From Gemmatimonas aurantiaca (GTDB taxonomy: Bacteria > Gemmatimonadota > Gemmatimonadetes > Gemmatimonadales > Gemmatimonadaceae): DNA of 64,000 bases. Of this stretch, positions 32,839 through 42,442 are shown piece by piece (the stretch's first letter is position 1; the number at the start of each line of letters is the position of its first letter). The notes below the pieces were generated by a model that was given only the letters and a program-made list of their open reading frames with translations, searched no databases and was not told the DNA's origin. The DNA lies in assembly GCF_037190085.1 (NCBI RefSeq), contig NZ_JBBCJO010000015.1, positions 20,651 through 84,650 on the forward strand, written 5' to 3'. Made by a program: the position numbers and the translations under genes.

Positions 32839-34377
32839 ATGCGCCTTTCTCCACTTCCGCGTGCGCTTTCCGCGACGGCTCTGTTCGCCCTGGCGACGGT
32901 CATCTCCACTCCCGTATCCGCTCAGACACCGGCACGACGGCCCACGCCGCCGCCGACAAGGCCACGTAGCACTGCCACTGACACGGCCATCACGCAGGCC
33001 GAAGTGGCCGCCCGACGGGCCGCATTGGCCGAGCGAGTCGAGAACGGTGTCGTGCTCGCGTTCGGTGGACGTGCACTCGTGCACGACTTCAGCGCCTTCT
33101 ACCAGCTCTCGGCGTTCCGGTATCTCACGGAACTGAACGAACCGGATCACGCATTCGTGATGGTGGTCCGCAACAAACAGGCGCAGAGCACGCTGTTTCT
33201 CACCCCGCTCGATGCCCGTACGGCGTTCTACTACGGAGAGCGCGTCGATACCGCCTCCAGCCTGAAGAGGTACGGCATCCCCGGGCGCTCCTTTGCGGCG
33301 CTGGCCGGTGTGCTCGATTCGCTGGCCGCCACGGGACTGCCCTTCTACCACATCCCCGATGTGGAAACGATGGATTTCGCGCGCAACGATTCACTCACGC
33401 GTGGTCAGCAAGCGGTCAAGACACTCTCGGACAAATATCCGTCGCTGCCCATCCGGAACGCGATGCCGTTGGTGCTCGATTTGCGCGCGCGCAAATCGCC
33501 CGCCGAAATGGCGCTCATCCGGCGGGCCGCGGAGATCAGCGCGGAGGGCCATCGCGCCGCGATGCTCACCGCCAATCCGCAGCACGAGTACGAGCTGCGT
33601 GCCGCGCTCGAATACGAATTCACCCGCCGGGGCGCCGAACGACCGGCGTACGGTTCCATCGTGGGGGGCGGTTACAACGGCACCACGCTGCACTACATGA
33701 AGGACAGCGATCCGGTGAAGCCGGGCGACCTCGTCGTGATGGATGCCGCGGCCGAGTTCCGTGGGTATGCAGCGGACATCACGCGCACGATTCCGGTGAG
33801 CGGCACCTACACACCGGCCCAGCGCCGCATCTATCAACTGGTGCGTGACGCGCAGAACATGGCCGAGCAGATGTCGAAGCCGGGTATGAGCGTGCGCGCC
33901 GCCGCGGATTCCTCGGTGGCCGTTCGCACACGCGGGCTCGCGGCCCTGGGACTCATCGAGAGCGAGGACGCCACGTTCGATCCGCCGTGGGCGGTGAATT
34001 GCACGATGAGCCCCGCGTCGTGCAAGCAGGCCAATCTCTGGATGATTCACGGCATCACGCACGGCATCGGCCTCGCGGTGCACGATCCCATGCAGGGCAG
34101 CGGACGCGACGCCACGTTCCAGGTGGGTGATGCCTTCACCATCGAACCGGGCATCTACGTCAGTTCGCGCGCGCTCGCGGTGCTTCCCGATACACCGAAG
34201 AATCGCGCCTTCATCGCAAAAGTGAAGGCGGTGGTGCAGCAGTACGAGAACACCGGCGTCCGCATCGAAGACGACTATCTCATCACCGACAAGGGCCTCG
34301 AGCGCATTTCACTCGTGCCCCGCGAGATGGACGAAATCGAAGCCCTGATGAAGCGGCGCCGCACGATTCAGCCGTGA
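32839..34377 (+). CDS. Secreted Xaa-Pro aminopeptidase-like metallopeptidase (M24B)
   Basis: 512 residues with a signal peptide ending TPVSAQ. The N-terminal creatinase-like domain spans about 50-210. The C-terminal pita-bread domain holds the five metal ligands in order: Asp in VVMDAAAEFRG, Asp in YAADITRTIPVSG, His in MIHGITHGIGLAVHD, Glu in FTIEPGIYVS and Glu in GVRIEDDYLIT. It removes N-terminal residues preceding proline, here outside the cytoplasm. It overlaps the following S9 peptidase gene (TGATG), so the two peptidases are made together, a sensible pairing for degrading proline-containing peptides. Confidence 0.93.
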   Translation: MRLSPLPRALSATALFALATVISTPVSAQTPARRPTPPPTRPRSTATDTAITQAEVAARRAALAERVENGVVLAFGGRALVHDFSAFYQLSAFRYLTELNEPDHAFVMVVRNKQAQSTLFLTPLDARTAFYYGERVDTASSLKRYGIPGRSFAALAGVLDSLAATGLPFYHIPDVETMDFARNDSLTRGQQAVKTLSDKYPSLPIRNAMPLVLDLRARKSPAEMALIRRAAEISAEGHRAAMLTANPQHEYELRAALEYEFTRRGAERPAYGSIVGGGYNGTTLHYMKDSDPVKPGDLVVMDAAAEFRGYAADITRTIPVSGTYTPAQRRIYQLVRDAQNMAEQMSKPGMSVRAAADSSVAVRTRGLAALGLIESEDATFDPPWAVNCTMSPASCKQANLWMIHGITHGIGLAVHDPMQGSGRDATFQVGDAFTIEPGIYVSSRALAVLPDTPKNRAFIAKVKAVVQQYENTGVRIEDDYLITDKGLERISLVPREMDEIEALMKRRRTIQP

Positions 34378-37166
34378 TGGTGCCTCTGTCTCCTTCAACC
34401 GTTTACCGCATGCGTCGTTCCACCACACTGCTGTTCACCTCGGGCCTGGTCGCCGGCACCATCGGCTCCACCACGATCGATGCCCAACCCAGGCCCACGG
34501 TGACGCCGGCCGACTATGCGCAATGGGAAATGCCGGGCGCCCCGCGCCTGTCGCCCCGTGGTGACTGGACGGCGATACCGATGACGCGCATGAACGACAG
34601 CAGTGAAGTGCGCCTCATCGGTGGCCCGCGCGACACCACCATCATCATTCCGTTTGCCATGCCGGCGACCTTCTCGCCCGCCGGCGGGTGGGTAGGTATG
34701 CTCGTCGGGATATCCACGGCCGAACGGGAGCGGCTCACCCGCGAAAAGAAGCCGGTGCGCAACAGTGTCCAGCTCCGTCATCTCGGCACCGGGCAGGTCA
34801 TCACCGAGACGGATGTCAACGCCTTTGCGTTCAGCGCCAACGGACGCTTCGTGACGCTCACGCGGTATCCGCAGGAAGGCAAACCGGTTTCCGATGTGCT
34901 GGTCTACGACCTCACGCGGGGCACCCGTCTCACCTTCCCGTCGGTGCGGGACCAGGCCTGGGCCGACGGCACGGGCGCTGGCGCCACCGGTGCGCTGCTG
35001 GCTCTGGCCATCGATGGCGACGGTCCGTCGGGGTATTCGGTGCAACTGTACGATGCGGCGGCCAATACGTTGCGCGTCCTGGAGAACGGGGCGGTCCCTT
35101 ACCGCGCGCTGGCGTGGCGTCGCCGTGCGGCCGATCTCGCCGTTCTGCGCGGCGTCGTGGACAAGGCGTGGCGCGACACGGCGCACGTGCTCGTCACCTG
35201 GCGCGATGTGACCGGCAATGCCACGTCGCGTGTCCTCGATCCGGCCACCATGAACGGGTTTCCCGCCCGCATGCGCATCGCGGAACACCGCCGTCCCACG
35301 TGGTCACGGGACGGTCAGGTGATGTTCTTCGGTCTGCGTCCGCGATTGGCCGCGGCCGATGCCATCAAGAAGAGCGCCGACAAAGTCTCCGATGTGGAGA
35401 TCTGGCATACCAACGACGTGCGCATGTTCCCGCAACAGAAGGCCCAGGAGGCGCAGGATCTGCGCAGCACGCTGCTCACGGCCTGGCATCAGGGTGACGA
35501 CCGCATCGTACAGATCGGCACCGACCTCGAGGAGCAGGCGGCCGCACTGGAGAACGGACGCTGGGCCACCGAGATCGATCGCAAGCCTTATCCCTGGGAG
35601 TGGAAGTTCGGCCGCAATGTGCAGGACGTATGGGCCGTGAATCTCGAGACCGGGGCACGCACGAAAGTCCTGCAGCGTGTGCGGCACTACTACGGCGGCG
35701 ATCCCACCGGAACGAAACTCGCCTGGTCGGACGGCCGGGACTACTGGGTCGTCGATCTGGCTTCCGGTACGCGCACCAATCTGACCGGTGCGCTCACCCG
35801 GGGCGGCAAGGCCGACTTCGTGGATCACGACGACGATCACCCCACCGATATCCCCCACATCTTCCCCATCGTGGCGTGGAGCAAGACGGGTGACGCGCTG
35901 CTGGTGAACGACACCCACGATGTCTGGCGGCTCGCCGTGAATGGCGGCGGCAACACCCGGCTCACCAACGGTGCGCGGGATCAGGTCGTCCACCGTCTGG
36001 TGAACTTCGCGCCCTTCGGCGCATCGGTGGTGGAGCGCGCGGTGGATCTCGAAGCGCCCCTCTATTTCACGCTCACCGGACGTCTGAGCAAACAGAGCGG
36101 GTACGCCCGTCGGGCCGGCGATGGCACGGTGCAACGCCTGATGCTCGTCGACGCCGGACATTCGACGCTCGTCAAGGCCGACAGCGCCGACATCTTTGCG
36201 TTCACGCGCCAGCGCTACGACACATCGCCCAATGTGTTCGTCGGTGACGACCCCGCCACGGCAAAGGCCGTCACGGCCACCAATCCGCAGCAGGCGAAGT
36301 ATGCGTGGGGAAAGGCGGAGCTCATGAACTTCCGCAGCACCATTGGTGTGCCCCTGCAGGCGCTGCTGTACTATCCGGCCAATTACGATCCGGCGAAGAA
36401 GTATCCGCTCATCGTGTACACCTACGAGCGGCTTTCACAGGGGCTGCACGGCTACATCGCCCCCAACGATCGCAACTACTACAACGCCACGGTGTTCTCA
36501 CAGCAAGGCTACTTCGTGCTGATGCCGGACATCGTCTTCCGTCCCCGCGAGCCCGGCATCGGCACGAAGTACGCCGTCGAGCCGGCCGTGCGCGCCGTCA
36601 TTGCCCGGGGCCTCGTGGATCCGGCGCGGGTCGGCCACGTGGGGCATTCGCAGGGTGGGTACGAAGCCGCCTATCTCGCCACGCACAGCAATCTCTTCCA
36701 GACCACCATCGTGGGGTCGGGGATCACCGACATGATCAGCTTTGCGGGCCAGTTGCACTGGAGTCAGGGCACGGCGGAGTTCGATCACTGGGAGACCGGT
36801 CAGTTCCGCATGCAGGTCGCGCCATGGGAAGACACGAAAGCCATGATCGACAACTCGCCGCTGGCCCGCGTGCATCAGATGCAGGCGAAGAGCATGCTCA
36901 TCGAGATCGGCAGTGACGATGGGACGGTCGATCCCAGACAGGGCTCCCTGTTCTACAACTACGCCCGTCGCGCCGGCAAGCAGGTCGTGATGCTCACCTA
37001 TCCCGGTGAAGGACACGGCCTCACCAAGCGTGAGAATCAGCGCGACTACCAGACGCGCATCCTCGAGTGGTTCGGCCACTACCTCAAGGGCGAACCCGCT
37101 CCACGCTGGATCACGGAAGGCCAGACCGCGCTCGAACGCCGGGCCATCCTCGACGCAAACAAGTAA
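34377..37166 (+). CDS. Secreted prolyl-oligopeptidase-family (S9) serine peptidase
   Basis: 929 residues. A signal sequence (STTLLFTSGLVAGTIGS, then IDAQ) is followed by a beta-propeller of about 600 residues and a C-terminal alpha/beta-hydrolase domain. The catalytic Ser is in VGHSQGGYEAAYL, Asp in IGSDDGTVDPRQG and His in PGEGHGLTKREN, the standard S9 order. It should cleave short peptides in the periplasm or outside the cell. The start at 34377 overlaps the M24 stop by one base. A GTG three bases earlier or an ATG at 34410 are alternatives, and all give a signal peptide. Confidence 0.93.
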   Translation: MVPLSPSTVYRMRRSTTLLFTSGLVAGTIGSTTIDAQPRPTVTPADYAQWEMPGAPRLSPRGDWTAIPMTRMNDSSEVRLIGGPRDTTIIIPFAMPATFSPAGGWVGMLVGISTAERERLTREKKPVRNSVQLRHLGTGQVITETDVNAFAFSANGRFVTLTRYPQEGKPVSDVLVYDLTRGTRLTFPSVRDQAWADGTGAGATGALLALAIDGDGPSGYSVQLYDAAANTLRVLENGAVPYRALAWRRRAADLAVLRGVVDKAWRDTAHVLVTWRDVTGNATSRVLDPATMNGFPARMRIAEHRRPTWSRDGQVMFFGLRPRLAAADAIKKSADKVSDVEIWHTNDVRMFPQQKAQEAQDLRSTLLTAWHQGDDRIVQIGTDLEEQAAALENGRWATEIDRKPYPWEWKFGRNVQDVWAVNLETGARTKVLQRVRHYYGGDPTGTKLAWSDGRDYWVVDLASGTRTNLTGALTRGGKADFVDHDDDHPTDIPHIFPIVAWSKTGDALLVNDTHDVWRLAVNGGGNTRLTNGARDQVVHRLVNFAPFGASVVERAVDLEAPLYFTLTGRLSKQSGYARRAGDGTVQRLMLVDAGHSTLVKADSADIFAFTRQRYDTSPNVFVGDDPATAKAVTATNPQQAKYAWGKAELMNFRSTIGVPLQALLYYPANYDPAKKYPLIVYTYERLSQGLHGYIAPNDRNYYNATVFSQQGYFVLMPDIVFRPREPGIGTKYAVEPAVRAVIARGLVDPARVGHVGHSQGGYEAAYLATHSNLFQTTIVGSGITDMISFAGQLHWSQGTAEFDHWETGQFRMQVAPWEDTKAMIDNSPLARVHQMQAKSMLIEIGSDDGTVDPRQGSLFYNYARRAGKQVVMLTYPGEGHGLTKRENQRDYQTRILEWFGHYLKGEPAPRWITEGQTALERRAILDANK

Positions 37167-37188
37167 CGGCCCGTCGGTCGAGGTCTTC

Positions 37189-38652
37189 TCAGGACCCTCT
37201 GAGGCGCGCGAATTCCGGTTTCGTGGCCGTCAGAATCTCGAGCACGTCCCGACGATCCTCGGCGGAAATGTTCTGCAGGTCGGGAGTGCGATCGGTGCCG
37301 TTCAGAATGCCGTAGAGACGCGTATACACGGCGCGCTTCGCCAGTTCGGGGAGCGCGTCGAACGCTTCCGAATACACGAGGAAGCTGAGACGGTATTTGA
37401 ACAGCCGCTTGTCGAGATCGAGCGCACGCAGCGACCGACCTTTGGGATCACGCGGCCCGCGGGCCATGAACTCCTCGGCAAAACGCGTCGATCCCCGCAC
37501 CGGAGCCTCGAACGAGGCCTCGTTCACGAAGAGCATCCCGCGCACGAGCGTCTCCACCGCGCCGCGCAGACGCGGCGTGACCACCGGGCCGGCCTGACGA
37601 GCCTCCGGTGGAGCGATCGCGGCTTCCATCACGGCCTCCCGCGCGGCTTCATGCGTGGCCGTGATCAGATTGTGCAGAATCGTCTGGTGCGTGAGCACCA
37701 TGATGGCCACGATGTCGCTCTGCGTCGTCAGGTAGTACGTGGAGTCGAACTTCCCCGACAGATTGGGGAGCTGACTCTCGGCGCGCGGATCGAACTTCGT
37801 CCGGAACTGCGCCTTGTCGGACACCTGACCGTTCAACACCGGCGCATACACATTGCCCGCGTGCCCCACGTTGCCGTACGTGCCGGTCACGTACCAGCCG
37901 CCGAATCGCTGACGGAGCGGCGTGGCGTCGGTGGTGGGCCCATCGTGCACACCGGTGATGGGATAACCGTGCCGGTCGGCAATGGTCGACAGCACCATGA
38001 ACCCGGGCACGCCTCCGGTGACACTGCGGGAGTGATGGCACATCAGACAGGTGGTCGTCTCCTTGGAAAAGCGCGGCTTGTCGCGCTCGGCCTGCCCGAA
38101 GGTGTAGAACCGTCCACCGGCCGTGGGATGCACCGCCGCGATTTCGAGAAAATCGCTGTCGAACACATACCCGACGTACACGTCGTCATTGAAATACAGC
38201 GCCCGCGGCGACCACGGCGTGATCTTGTCGGTCTGCAGACTGGTACGCGAGAAGACCAGCATCTGTGAAGACACCGGGATGTCCAGCGCCTTGAGCACGG
38301 CCGGCAGATATCCCAGGATCGAGTCGTGCGCGAGCGTCACCGTACCGGCTTCGAGCTTGGCCTGCAATCGCATCACCGGATCCAGCACGCTGGTGTCCTG
38401 CTCCCCCGGAGCCCTGACACCCGATGCGACCGTCGCGGCTTCGAATCGGTCCGCCCAGGGAACGGCGGTCCGGGAGACAGGCGTGAAGGTCGCCGGAGCA
38501 AGCGATGTCGTCGGGGCATCCCACGACGTCGCCACCATCGACACGCCGGTCGACATGTCCTGCGACGGGTTCATGGATGCGGTGGCGCTGGCAGTCGCCA
38601 CCACACCGCCGATGACACCCGCCGCGCTGAGCCAGGCCCGGAATGGACGCAT
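37189..38652 (-). CDS. Secreted protein with a single c-type haem motif, function unknown
   Basis: 487 residues, signal-like N-terminus (RAWLSAAGVIGGVVATASATAS). A single haem-attachment motif, CLMCHH, occurs near residue 205 in TTTCLMCHHSRSVTGG. Around it are conserved-looking stretches SDFLEIAAVHPTAGGRFYTFGQ, GGWYVTGTYGNVGHAGN and a helical C-terminal half (QTILHNLITATHEAAREAVM; TFLVYSEAFDALP-like LSFLVYSEAFDALPEL). It is much longer than a simple cytochrome c, and the motif sits mid-protein. An electron-transfer or haem-dependent oxidoreductase role is possible, but I do not recognise the family. It is convergent with the S9 peptidase gene (22 bases). Confidence 0.75.
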   Translation of the reverse strand: MRPFRAWLSAAGVIGGVVATASATASMNPSQDMSTGVSMVATSWDAPTTSLAPATFTPVSRTAVPWADRFEAATVASGVRAPGEQDTSVLDPVMRLQAKLEAGTVTLAHDSILGYLPAVLKALDIPVSSQMLVFSRTSLQTDKITPWSPRALYFNDDVYVGYVFDSDFLEIAAVHPTAGGRFYTFGQAERDKPRFSKETTTCLMCHHSRSVTGGVPGFMVLSTIADRHGYPITGVHDGPTTDATPLRQRFGGWYVTGTYGNVGHAGNVYAPVLNGQVSDKAQFRTKFDPRAESQLPNLSGKFDSTYYLTTQSDIVAIMVLTHQTILHNLITATHEAAREAVMEAAIAPPEARQAGPVVTPRLRGAVETLVRGMLFVNEASFEAPVRGSTRFAEEFMARGPRDPKGRSLRALDLDKRLFKYRLSFLVYSEAFDALPELAKRAVYTRLYGILNGTDRTPDLQNISAEDRRDVLEILTATKPEFARLRGS

Positions 38653-38859
38653 ATCCGAAGAAAAGTGGGTGATAGGATGCAGGTATTTATCGATACGCAC
38701 AGCCTGTCCATTTCGCTCGCGATGGGATGACGCCGGTGCTCTTCCCAGGCCCGTCAATTCTCATGGACGAGGCGTCTTTCACCGGGACAAGCGGTGAAAC
38801 TCGATGAGCGGAGAGGCGTGGTGGCATCGAGGCTTCTTCCTTCCCACCCGCTCTCCTCA

Positions 38860-40377
38860 ATGCACACGATCCAGAATCTCATGCGGATGTCGGCGATGAT
38901 GTCACCACACCCGATATCTTCCCGCCTTGCCCTGGTCCTCACCACTGCCGCATCGATCGCGGTCTCGCCCGTGTTGCCGGATACGATTGGCGCACAATCC
39001 GCGGCGCCACGCCGCGGCAATGATCCCGCGGCCGAGGCGCTGGTGGCCCGCTCGCTGGCGCGGATGGGCGGCGACAGTCTGCTGCGCTCCATCACCTCCC
39101 TGCGCATGGATGTGATGACACAATGGCAGCGCATCGGTTTCGCCGATCATCCCTATGCCGACGCTCCCTCGTACGAACGCCATACCGATCTGCGCGACTA
39201 CACCACCAACAGTTGGCGCAATACGCGTTTCTTCCTGCCGTCGCCCGCCGCATCGGTGGACATCGTGCGGGATACCATCGGTGCGCGCTGGTTCGTGCCA
39301 CCCAGCGGCGCGGCAACCATCACCCCGCTCAACATCGCCTATGTCGATGAGCGGCGGGAACTCTTTGCCTTTGCGCCCGAACGCACGCTGCAGCTTGCCC
39401 GGGCATCGGGAGCGATGCGTCTGCTCTCCGACACGGTCATCGATGGCGCTGCCCACGTGCGTATCTCCGCCACCGTCGATGGATTTCCTGCCGTCTGGTT
39501 CGTCCGTCGCAGTACGGCGCTGCTGGGCATGGTCCGTTTCACCGCCGACGAGACCAACGACTTCGGACTCGCGCCCTGGGCCCGACAGGAGATCGAGTTC
39601 TGGTACTCCGGATGGACACGCTACAATCCCGGCGTGCTGCTCCCGCGTCAGCGCGATGTCCGTCGTGTCGGTCGCCCGTACAAGCGCATGACGGCACTGG
39701 CCCTGAACATCAACGCAGCCGCGCCTGCCGACTCCTTTGCCATCCCCGATTCCACGGCGACACGATACCTCTCCACCGAGCAACGGCCGATGTGGAATGC
39801 GCCACTCGATTCCGTGCAATTCATCGAACAGTCGTTCGTCACATTCCCGCCCTTCCTCGGCAACGCGGGTGTGGTGCGTATCGGCGGGCAGTGGGTGCTG
39901 CTCGAAACGGCGCAGGCCGAAGGAGCCGTGAATCTGCTGGACACCTGGCTCACGAAGCAGACGGGCGCGGGGGTATCCGCCGCGATCATCGCGAGGCCAA
40001 CCAGTGGCAACGGTGGTGTGCGCTGGTTCACCGCGCGACGCAAACCCACATACGTGACACCGGGAGTGCGCCCCGCGATGCGTCGCATGATCGGCGCGGA
40101 CGCCGCAACGCATCTGCAGGTCGTCGCACGGCCGCAGTGGGTGCGCGTGGGCAGCGACTCGCTGTTGCTCACACCTTTTGAACTGCCGGATTTCGGCACG
40201 GCCCTGGCGGTGTACTCGCCCACGCTGCGCTGGCTCTACACACCCTTCGCCGGTCTTCCCGCCTATCAGACCGAACATGACACGCTGCTCGCGGACCTCC
40301 GTGCCCGGAAGCTGCCCGTGGAATGGCTCGGGACAGTGCGCTCACTCAGAGCTCCCGCTCCACGCGCATCGAACTGA
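38860..40377 (+). CDS. Secreted protein, probable degenerate metallo-beta-lactamase-fold homologue
   Basis: 505 residues if begun at 38860; ATGs at 38794, 38881 and 38887 are alternatives and no Shine-Dalgarno decides between them. A signal segment (RLALVLTTAASIAVSPV) precedes an N-terminal beta-rich domain (SLARMGGDSLLRSITSLRMDV). The second half reads like an MBL fold: GNAGVVRIGGQWVLLETAQAEG, then LDTWLTKQTGAGVSAAIIAR, and TALAVYSPTLRWLYTP. The HxHxDH zinc motif is replaced by RPTSGNGGVRW, so metal hydrolase activity should be lost. The fold assignment is inference from strand order. No function is proposed. Confidence 0.6.
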   Translation: MHTIQNLMRMSAMMSPHPISSRLALVLTTAASIAVSPVLPDTIGAQSAAPRRGNDPAAEALVARSLARMGGDSLLRSITSLRMDVMTQWQRIGFADHPYADAPSYERHTDLRDYTTNSWRNTRFFLPSPAASVDIVRDTIGARWFVPPSGAATITPLNIAYVDERRELFAFAPERTLQLARASGAMRLLSDTVIDGAAHVRISATVDGFPAVWFVRRSTALLGMVRFTADETNDFGLAPWARQEIEFWYSGWTRYNPGVLLPRQRDVRRVGRPYKRMTALALNINAAAPADSFAIPDSTATRYLSTEQRPMWNAPLDSVQFIEQSFVTFPPFLGNAGVVRIGGQWVLLETAQAEGAVNLLDTWLTKQTGAGVSAAIIARPTSGNGGVRWFTARRKPTYVTPGVRPAMRRMIGADAATHLQVVARPQWVRVGSDSLLLTPFELPDFGTALAVYSPTLRWLYTPFAGLPAYQTEHDTLLADLRARKLPVEWLGTVRSLRAPAPRASN

Positions 40378-40448
40378 CGGAGTCCGCTGATTGAGGAGAG
40401 GGCGCGATACGGGCATGGAGAGCACATCCGATGCATCGGGTGCATACT

Positions 40449-41246
40449 ATGCCCATGCCACGCCCTCTTTCCATTCTGCCGCTGGCGCTGCTGGTCACGC
40501 TCGGCACCGCAGCGTCCGTACCTGCCCGTCAGGACAACCGCTTCACCGTCGCCACCTACAACATCCGCCATGGTCGCGGCATGGACGAGGCGGTGAACCT
40601 GAAGCGCACCGGTGATGCGATCGGTGCACTCGGTGCGGATGTGGTGGCATTGCAGGAGGTGGACCGCAACGTGGAGCGTTCCGGTCGCATCGACGAACCG
40701 CGGGTGCTGGGCGAGCAACTGAACATGAAAGACGAGTTCGGTGCGTTCTTCCCGTATCAGGGCGGAGAGTACGGCATGGCGCTGCTCTCGCGGTTCCCCA
40801 TCCGTCGCACCGAAGCATTACGTCTTCCCGACGGCAACGAACCGCGGGTCGCTCTGTTCGCCGAGATCGAGTTGCCATCGCGACGGCGCGTGCTCGTGGT
40901 GAACGTGCATTTCGACTGGGTGGACAACGACACGCTGCGGTATGCGCAGGTGCAGGCGCTTGCCGCCGTGCTCGATACGGTGCAGCTGCCCACCATCCTG
41001 CTCGGCGACTTCAACGATCAACCGGGCTCCCGCACCCTCTCGCGGTGGCGGGAGCGCTTCCGGGCCGCGGAGAAGCCGGTGGGTGATCGTTTCACGTTCT
41101 CGTCCACCGAACCGAAATACGAGATCGATCACATCCTGCTCGGCCCTCCGAATGCCTGGGAGTCCGCCACCGCGCGGGTGATGACGGATCCGCTCACGTC
41201 GGACCATCGTCCGGTCGTGGCAACCGTGAGGCTGCGCGGGCGATAG
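40449..41246 (+). CDS. Secreted endonuclease/exonuclease/phosphatase-family protein
   Basis: 265 residues with a signal peptide (PRPLSILPLALLVTLGTAAS). The DNase I-like fold shows every hallmark: FTVATYNIRHGRG, VVALQEVDRN (metal-binding Glu), LVVNVHFDW (catalytic His), ILLGDFNDQPGS (Asp/Asn) and TSDHRPVVATV (Asp-His). Substrates in the family range from nucleic acids to phospholipids and inositol phosphates. Export suggests an extracytoplasmic phosphodiesterase. Start chosen at ATG 40449; 40431 is in frame. A perfect CCGATGCATCGG palindrome lies just upstream (40428-40439). It is the last plus-strand gene before the siderophore cluster. Confidence 0.9.
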   Translation: MPMPRPLSILPLALLVTLGTAASVPARQDNRFTVATYNIRHGRGMDEAVNLKRTGDAIGALGADVVALQEVDRNVERSGRIDEPRVLGEQLNMKDEFGAFFPYQGGEYGMALLSRFPIRRTEALRLPDGNEPRVALFAEIELPSRRRVLVVNVHFDWVDNDTLRYAQVQALAAVLDTVQLPTILLGDFNDQPGSRTLSRWRERFRAAEKPVGDRFTFSSTEPKYEIDHILLGPPNAWESATARVMTDPLTSDHRPVVATVRLRGR

Positions 41247-41341
41247 CGCCGTCTGAAAGCCGATGGGCAGTCGAGCCGCTTCGGCCTGCGCGCTTCGATG
41301 TATCCGCTTCGACCTGTCCGACGCGACGTACCCGGTTCGGT

Positions 41342-42442
41342 CTATCCGAGCGCCGCGGCGAGATCCCGGAGCAGACGGCCCGTCTCCTCGATGCCCACAC
41401 AGGCATCGGTGATGCTCTGCCCCGGGCGCATCGGCACACCGGGCACGAAGAGTTGACGCCCCTCTTCGAGATGGCTTTCGAGCATCACGCCGAGCACATG
41501 GGTCATGTCTTCCGTGCGACTGTGCACGCGGTGCACGATGTCCTCCAGTACCACCGCCTGCGCCCCCGAAGGGCCGGCGTTGCCATGACCGCAGTCGATC
41601 ATGAGACGCGGCACCAGACGCTCACGCGCCAGTGACGCACTCGCGACATGTACCGAATGCCGGTCCGTATTCGGACGTGATCCGCCACGCAGAATGAGAT
41701 GGGTATCGGCGTTGCCGGCCGTCATGCGCACACCGGCCCGTCCCGCGTCATCCACCGCCAGCATCCGATGCGGCGCGCTCGCGGCGGTCATGCCGTTGAT
41801 GGCCGCCCTGATATCCCCACCCGAGCCGTTCTTGAACCCCACGGGGCAGGCAAGCCCAGACGCCATCTGCCGGTGCAACGGGCTCTCCACCGTGCGCGCG
41901 CCGATGGCGCACCAGGCCACCAGGTCTTCGAGATAACTGACGACCATCGGGTCCACGAACTCCGTGGCCACGGGCACACCCATCGCGTTCACATCGCGAA
42001 AGAGGGTACGTGCAATACGCAGCCCGTCATTCACGCGGCCACTGCCATCGAGTCGGGGATCGTGCACCAGACCCGTCCAGCCCAGACGGGTTCGCGGTTT
42101 TTCCACGTACACCCGCATCACGAGCAGCAGCGATTTCTCCACGTCACGCTGCAACGCCTGGATATGCGCCGCGTATTCCAGCGCCGCATCGACATCGTGC
42201 ACGGAACACGGACCCACCACCACCAGCCAGCGTCGATCGGCGCCCTGCAGGATGTTCCGGATATCGGCGCGCGCGCGCTGCACCGTGGTCTGCACCGACG
42301 CATCCGCGGGCAGTTCGGCCCGCAATACACCAGACGTGATCAGCTCGCCGGTTGCATCACCGGGCGGAACACCGGGCAGCCCATCGGCTGTTGCCACCGC
42401 CGGTGCATCGGACGGCGCTGCAAGAGTAGCTCCATCAGCCAT
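41342..42442 (-). CDS. 3-deoxy-7-phosphoheptulonate (DAHP) synthase, class I (AroF/G/H type)
   Basis: 366 residues. Condenses phosphoenolpyruvate and erythrose-4-phosphate, the first step towards chorismate, the precursor of 2,3-dihydroxybenzoate. Family marks are VVGPCSVHDVDAALEYA, MRVYVEKPRTRLGWTGL, RTVESPLHRQMASGL, GFKNGSGGDIRAAING, LRGGSRPN and MIDCGHGNAG. It is the last gene of the siderophore operon; its ATG at 42442 overlaps the entA stop by 8 bases and has GGTGGAG upstream. This position suggests a dedicated isozyme boosting chorismate when siderophore is made. Which amino acid, if any, feeds back on it cannot be judged. An N-terminal extension of about 35 Ala/Pro-rich residues precedes the conserved part. 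Confidence 0.95.
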   Translation of the reverse strand: MADGATLAAPSDAPAVATADGLPGVPPGDATGELITSGVLRAELPADASVQTTVQRARADIRNILQGADRRWLVVVGPCSVHDVDAALEYAAHIQALQRDVEKSLLLVMRVYVEKPRTRLGWTGLVHDPRLDGSGRVNDGLRIARTLFRDVNAMGVPVATEFVDPMVVSYLEDLVAWCAIGARTVESPLHRQMASGLACPVGFKNGSGGDIRAAINGMTAASAPHRMLAVDDAGRAGVRMTAGNADTHLILRGGSRPNTDRHSVHVASASLARERLVPRLMIDCGHGNAGPSGAQAVVLEDIVHRVHSRTEDMTHVLGVMLESHLEEGRQLFVPGVPMRPGQSITDACVGIEETGRLLRDLAAALG

